DNA from: Xestospongia muta
Taxonomy: Eukaryota; Porifera; Demospongiae; Haplosclerida; Petrosiidae
Direction: 5' to 3'
Assembly: GCA_963693285.1 (NCBI GenBank)
Contig: OY848918.1
Location: 15,560,263-15,624,262, forward strand
DNA length: 64,000 bases
The notes under the pieces were generated by a model. The model was given only the letters and a program-made list of their open reading frames with translations. It was not told the DNA's origin and did not search any database. The translations under genes were made by a program, and so were the position numbers. Below, in pieces: positions 60,299 to 64,000 of this stretch. Within the stretch, counting starts at the first letter, position 1; each line of letters begins with the position of its first letter.

Positions 60299-63200
60299 AA
60301 TCTTTTTTAACTTTCAAAAAGCTCTAAACTCTTTATTTTAGAGTTTTAACCTATTTAGACTACTTTATTAGTATATTTAAGACAGATAAACTTACTAAAC
60401 TCTTTAGATCAGCTTATTTAACCAGTTTTCACTGTTAATTTCTAATCTTTTTTAACTTTCAAAAATCTCTAAACTCTTTATTTTTGAGTTTTACCCTATT
60501 TAGACTAGTTTATTTGTATATTTAAGACAGATAAACTTACTAAACTCTTTAGATCAGCTTATTTAACCATTTTTAACAGTCAATTTCTAATCTTTTTTAA
60601 CTTTCAAATGGCTCTAAACTCTTTATTTTAGAGTTTTAACCTATTTAGACTACTTTATTAGTATATTTAAGACAGATAAACTTACTAAACTCTTTAGATC
60701 AGCTTATTTAACCAGTTTTCACAGTTAATTTCTAATCTTTTTTAACTTTCAAAAAGCTCTAAACTCTTTATTTTAGAGTTTTAACCTATTTAGACTACTT
60801 TAATAGTATATTTAAGACAGATAAACTTACTAAACTCTTTAGATCAGCTTATCTAGCCAGTTTTCACAGTTAATTTCTAATCTTTTTTAACTTTCAAAAA
60901 GCTCTAAACTCTTTATTTTAGAGTTTTAACCTATTTAGACTACTTTATTAGTATATTTAAGACAGATAAACTTACTAAACTCTTTAGATCAGCTTATTTA
61001 ACCAGTTTTCACAGTTAATTTCTAATCTTTTTTAACTTTCAAAAAGGTCTAAACTCTTTATTTTAGAGTTTTAACCTATTTAGATTACTTTATTAGTATA
61101 TTTAAGACAGATAAACTTACTAAACTCTTTAGATCAGCTTATTTAACCAGTTTTCACAGTTAATTTCTAATCTTTTTTAACTTTCAAAAAGATCTAAACA
61201 CTTTATTTTAGAGTTTTAACCTATTTAGACTACTTCATTAGTATATTTAAGAGAGATAAACTTACTAAACTCTTTAGATCAGCTTATTTAACCAGTTTTC
61301 CAGTTAATTTCTAATATTTTTAAACTTTCAAAAAGGTCTAAACTCTTTATTTTAGAGTTTTAACCTATTTAGACTACTTTATTAGTATATTTAAGACAGA
61401 TAAACTTATTTAAGTCCTTAAATCTGCTTATTTAACCATTTTTCACATTTAATTTCTAATCTTTTTTAAATTTCAAAAAGCGTTAAACTCTTTATTTTAG
61501 AGTTTTAACCTATTTAGACTACTTTATTAGTGTATTTCAGGCAGATAAACTTATTACACTCTTTAGATCCCCTTATTTAACCATTTTTCACAGTCAATTT
61601 CTAATCTTTTTTAACTTTCAAATGGCTCTAAACTCTTTATTTTAGAGTTTTAACCTATTTAGACTACTTTATTAGTATATTTAAGACAGATAAACTTACT
61701 AAACTCTTTAGATGAGCTTATTTAACCAGTTTTCACAGAAAATTTCTAATCTTTTTTAACTTTCAAAAAGCTCTAAACTCTTTATTTTAGAGTTTTAACC
61801 TATTTAGACTACTTTATTAGTATATTTAAGACAGACAAACTTACTAAACTCTTTAGATCCGCTTATTTAACCAGTTTTCACAGTTAATTTCTAATCTTTT
61901 TTAACTTTCAAAAAGCTCTAAACTCATTATTTTAGAGTTTTAACCTATTTAGACTACTTTATTAGTATATTTAAGACAGATAAACTTACTAAACTCTTTA
62001 GATCAGCTTATTTAACCAGTTTTCACAGTTAATTTCTAATCTTTTTTAACTTTCAAAAAGGTCTAAACTCTTTATTTTAGAGTTTTAACCTATTTAGATT
62101 ACTTTATTAGTATATTTAAGACAGATAAACTTACTAAACTCTTTAGATCAGCTTATTTAACCAGTTTTCACAGTTAATTTCTAATCTTTTTTAACTTTCA
62201 AAAAGCTCTAAACTCTTTATTTTAGAGTTTTAACCTGTTTAGACTACTTTATCCGGATATTTAAGACAGATAAACTTACTAAACTCTTTAGATCCGCTTA
62301 TTTAACCAGTTTTCACAGTTAATTTTTAATCTTTTTTAACTTTCAAAAAGCTCTAAACTCTTTATTTTAGAGTTTTAACCTATTTAGACTACTTTATTAG
62401 TATATTTAAGACAGATAAACTTATTTAAGTCCTTAGATCTGCTTATTTAACCATTTTTACATTTAATTTCTAATCTTTTTTAAATTTCAAAAAGCGTTAA
62501 ACTCTTTATTTTAGAGTTTTAACCTATTTAGACTACTTTATTAGTGTATTTCAGGCAGATAAACTTATTACACTCTTTAGATCCGCATATTTAACCAGTT
62601 TTCACAGTTAATTTTTAATCTTTTTTAACTTTCAAAAAGCTCTAAACTCTTTATTTTAGAGTTTTAACCTATTTAGACTACTTTATTAGTATATTTAAGA
62701 CAGATAAATTTACTAAACTCTTTAGATCAGCTTATTTAACCAGTTTTCACAGTTAATTTCTAATCTTTTTTAACTTTCAAAATGCTCTACACTCTTTATT
62801 TTAGATTTTTAACCTATTTAGACTACTTTATTTGTATATTTAAGACAGATAAACTTACTAAACTCTTTAGATCCCCTTATTTAATCAGTTTTCACAGTTA
62901 ATTTCTAATCTTTTTTAACTTTCAAAAAGCTCTAATCACTTTATTTTAGAGTTTTAACCTATTTAGATTACATTATTAGTATATTTAAGACAGATAAACT
63001 TACTAAACTCTTTAGATCAGCTTATTTAACCAGTTTTCACAGTTAATTTCTAATCTTTTTTAACTTTCAAAAAGCTCTAAACTCTTTATTTTAGAGTTTT
63101 AACCTATTTAGACTACTTTATTAGTATATTTAAGACAGATAAACTTACTAGACTCTTTAGATCAGCTTATTTAACCAGTTTTCACAGTTAATTTCTAATC

Positions 63201-64000
63201 TTATTTAACTTTAAAAACGCTCTTAACAATTTATTTTAGAGTTTTACGTATTTAAACTACTTTATTAGTAAAATTAAGACCGATAAACTTACTAAACTCT
63301 TTAGATGAGCTTATTTAACCAGTTTTCACAGTTAATTTCTAATCTTTTTTAACTTTCAAAAAGCTCTAAACTCTTTATTTTAGAGTTTTTAACCTATTTA
63401 GACTACTTTATTAATATATTTAAGACAGATAAACTTACTAAACTCTTTAGATCAGCTTATTTAACCAGTTTTCACTGTTAATTTCTAATCTTTTTTAACT
63501 TTCAAAAATCTCTAAACTCTTTATTTTTGAGTTTTACCCTATTTAGACTAGTTTATTAGTATATGTAAGACAGATAAACTTACTAAACTCTTTAGATCAG
63601 CTTATTTAACCATTTTTAACAGTCAATTTCTAATCTTTTTTAACTTTCAAAAAGCTCTAAACTCTTTATTTTAGAGTTTTAACCTATTTAGACTACTTTA
63701 ATAGTATATTTAAGACTGATAAACTTACTAAACTCTTTAGATCAGCTTATCTAACCAGTTTTCACAGTTAATTTCTAATCTTTTTTAACTTTCAAAAAGC
63801 TCTAAACTCTTTATTTTAGAGTTTTAACCTATTTAGACTACTTTATTAGTATATTTAAGACAGATAAACTTACTAAACTCTTTAGATCAGCTTATTTAAC
63901 CAGTTTTCACAGTTAATTTCTAATCTTTTTTAACTTTCAAAAAGGTCTAAACTCTTTATTTTAGAGTTTTAACCTATTTAGATTACTTTATTAGTATATT
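60299..64000. repeat. Right-end stretch (about 25 monomers) with left-type subtypes
   Basis: Near-consensus monomers are mixed with rare subtypes. A 7-monomer duplication is shown by 'cgttaaactc' at 61,481 and 62,495 (offset 1,014), each preceded by 'aagtccttaaatctgc' or 'aagtccttagatctgc' and followed by 'ttagtgtatttcaggcag'. 'gagttttaccctattt' at 60,486 and 63,529 gives an offset of 3,043 (21 monomers). A strongly diverged monomer at about 63,203-63,290 has 'aaaaacgctcttaac', 'gttttacgtattt' and 'agtaaaattaagaccg'. The array runs off the end of the window and no gene is present. Confidence 0.85.

Larger units (their letters stand above)
1..64000. repeat. 145-bp AT-rich satellite array filling the window
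   Basis: The landmark 'ttttaacctattt' recurs every 145 bases, for example at 1321, 1466 and 1611, across the whole window, giving about 440 monomers. All copies run in one direction and I saw no inverted block. The hand-counted consensus has A 48, T 63, C 23 and G 11, so it is about 23% G+C with C twice as common as G. Individual monomers range from about 141 to 146 bases through small indels, mostly in T or A runs. No unique sequence interrupts the array and neither array edge is in the window. Tandem satellites of this kind are typical of eukaryotic centromeric or heterochromatic DNA. Assignment to a centromere is inference, and the species and family are not recognised. Confidence 0.98.

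Noticed and set aside
1..64000. CRISPR array (regular direct repeats)
   Set aside because: The repeated unit is the full 145-base period with no unique spacers between repeats, and it extends unbroken for 64 kb. No cas-like coding sequence is present.
1..64000. Protein-coding genes or pseudogenes
   Set aside because: Stops occur many times per monomer in all frames, the consensus lacks ATG on both strands, and the 145-base period shifts the frame every copy. Any short open frame is a chance product of variants.
1..64000. CENP-B box or telomeric repeat
   Set aside because: The CENP-B box needs TTCG and CGGG cores. The consensus has no CG at all and I saw no CGGG in variants. No runs of TTAGGG, TTTAGGG or TTAGG were seen.
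1..64000. Fungal repeat-induced point mutation (RIP) as the source of AT richness
   Set aside because: RIP changes CpA to TpA on both strands. Here CpA is still common on the + strand (cag, cac, caa), and recent copies differ by scattered changes of all kinds rather than C to T.

Overview
The whole 64,000-base window is one tandem satellite array. It is built from about 440 head-to-tail copies of an AT-rich monomer of 145 bp (consensus about 23% G+C), all in the same orientation. I found no gene, RNA gene, transposon, telomeric repeat or unique-sequence island. The consensus has no ATG on either strand and stop codons are dense in every frame. Because 145 is not a multiple of 3, the reading frame also shifts from one monomer to the next. 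A satellite block of this size with layered higher-order structure points to a eukaryotic chromosome, probably centromeric or other heterochromatin. I do not recognise the family and cannot name the species.

Layout: (1) 1-12,520 holds segmental copies that share diverged marker monomers. Their offsets are 2,607, 3,761 and 3,036 bp, and they end in two near-identical 21-monomer units (6,449-9,484 and 9,485-12,520). (2) 12,521-20,700 is more irregular, with one partial duplication at offset 2,454 and an isolated variant cassette near 18.9-19.3 kb. (3) 20,701-29,400 holds a distinct set of subtypes, a 7/8-monomer block in three copies, and smaller nested duplications. (4) 29,401-45,115 is closer to consensus and carries 4.2-4.35 kb higher-order units, including a 4,193-bp pair at 36,730-45,115 in which I noticed only one base difference. 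(5) 45,116-49,236 is a mixed, near-consensus stretch. (6) 49,237-53,860 is a 2,312-bp (16-monomer) tandem pair. (7) 53,861-60,298 is made of 7- and 12-monomer blocks. (8) 60,299-64,000 brings back rare subtypes seen in the left part.

Monomer subtypes change sharply near 29.4 kb. Subtypes with 'ttactataattaag' or 'aagtccttag' fill the left side. Subtypes with 'agggcagatacac', 'taattcatc' or 'aatcgttttt' dominate the right side. Duplications of about 7 monomers (1,009-1,016 bp) recur at several separate places. Inside the monomer, a 12-base word occurs twice about half a monomer apart, which suggests descent from a roughly 72-bp unit. The monomer also holds a 7-bp-arm dyad, a smaller 5-bp-arm dyad and phased A/T tracts, and it is close to nucleosome-core length. 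All offsets were read by eye from marker words. Block edges are good to roughly one monomer unless stated otherwise.
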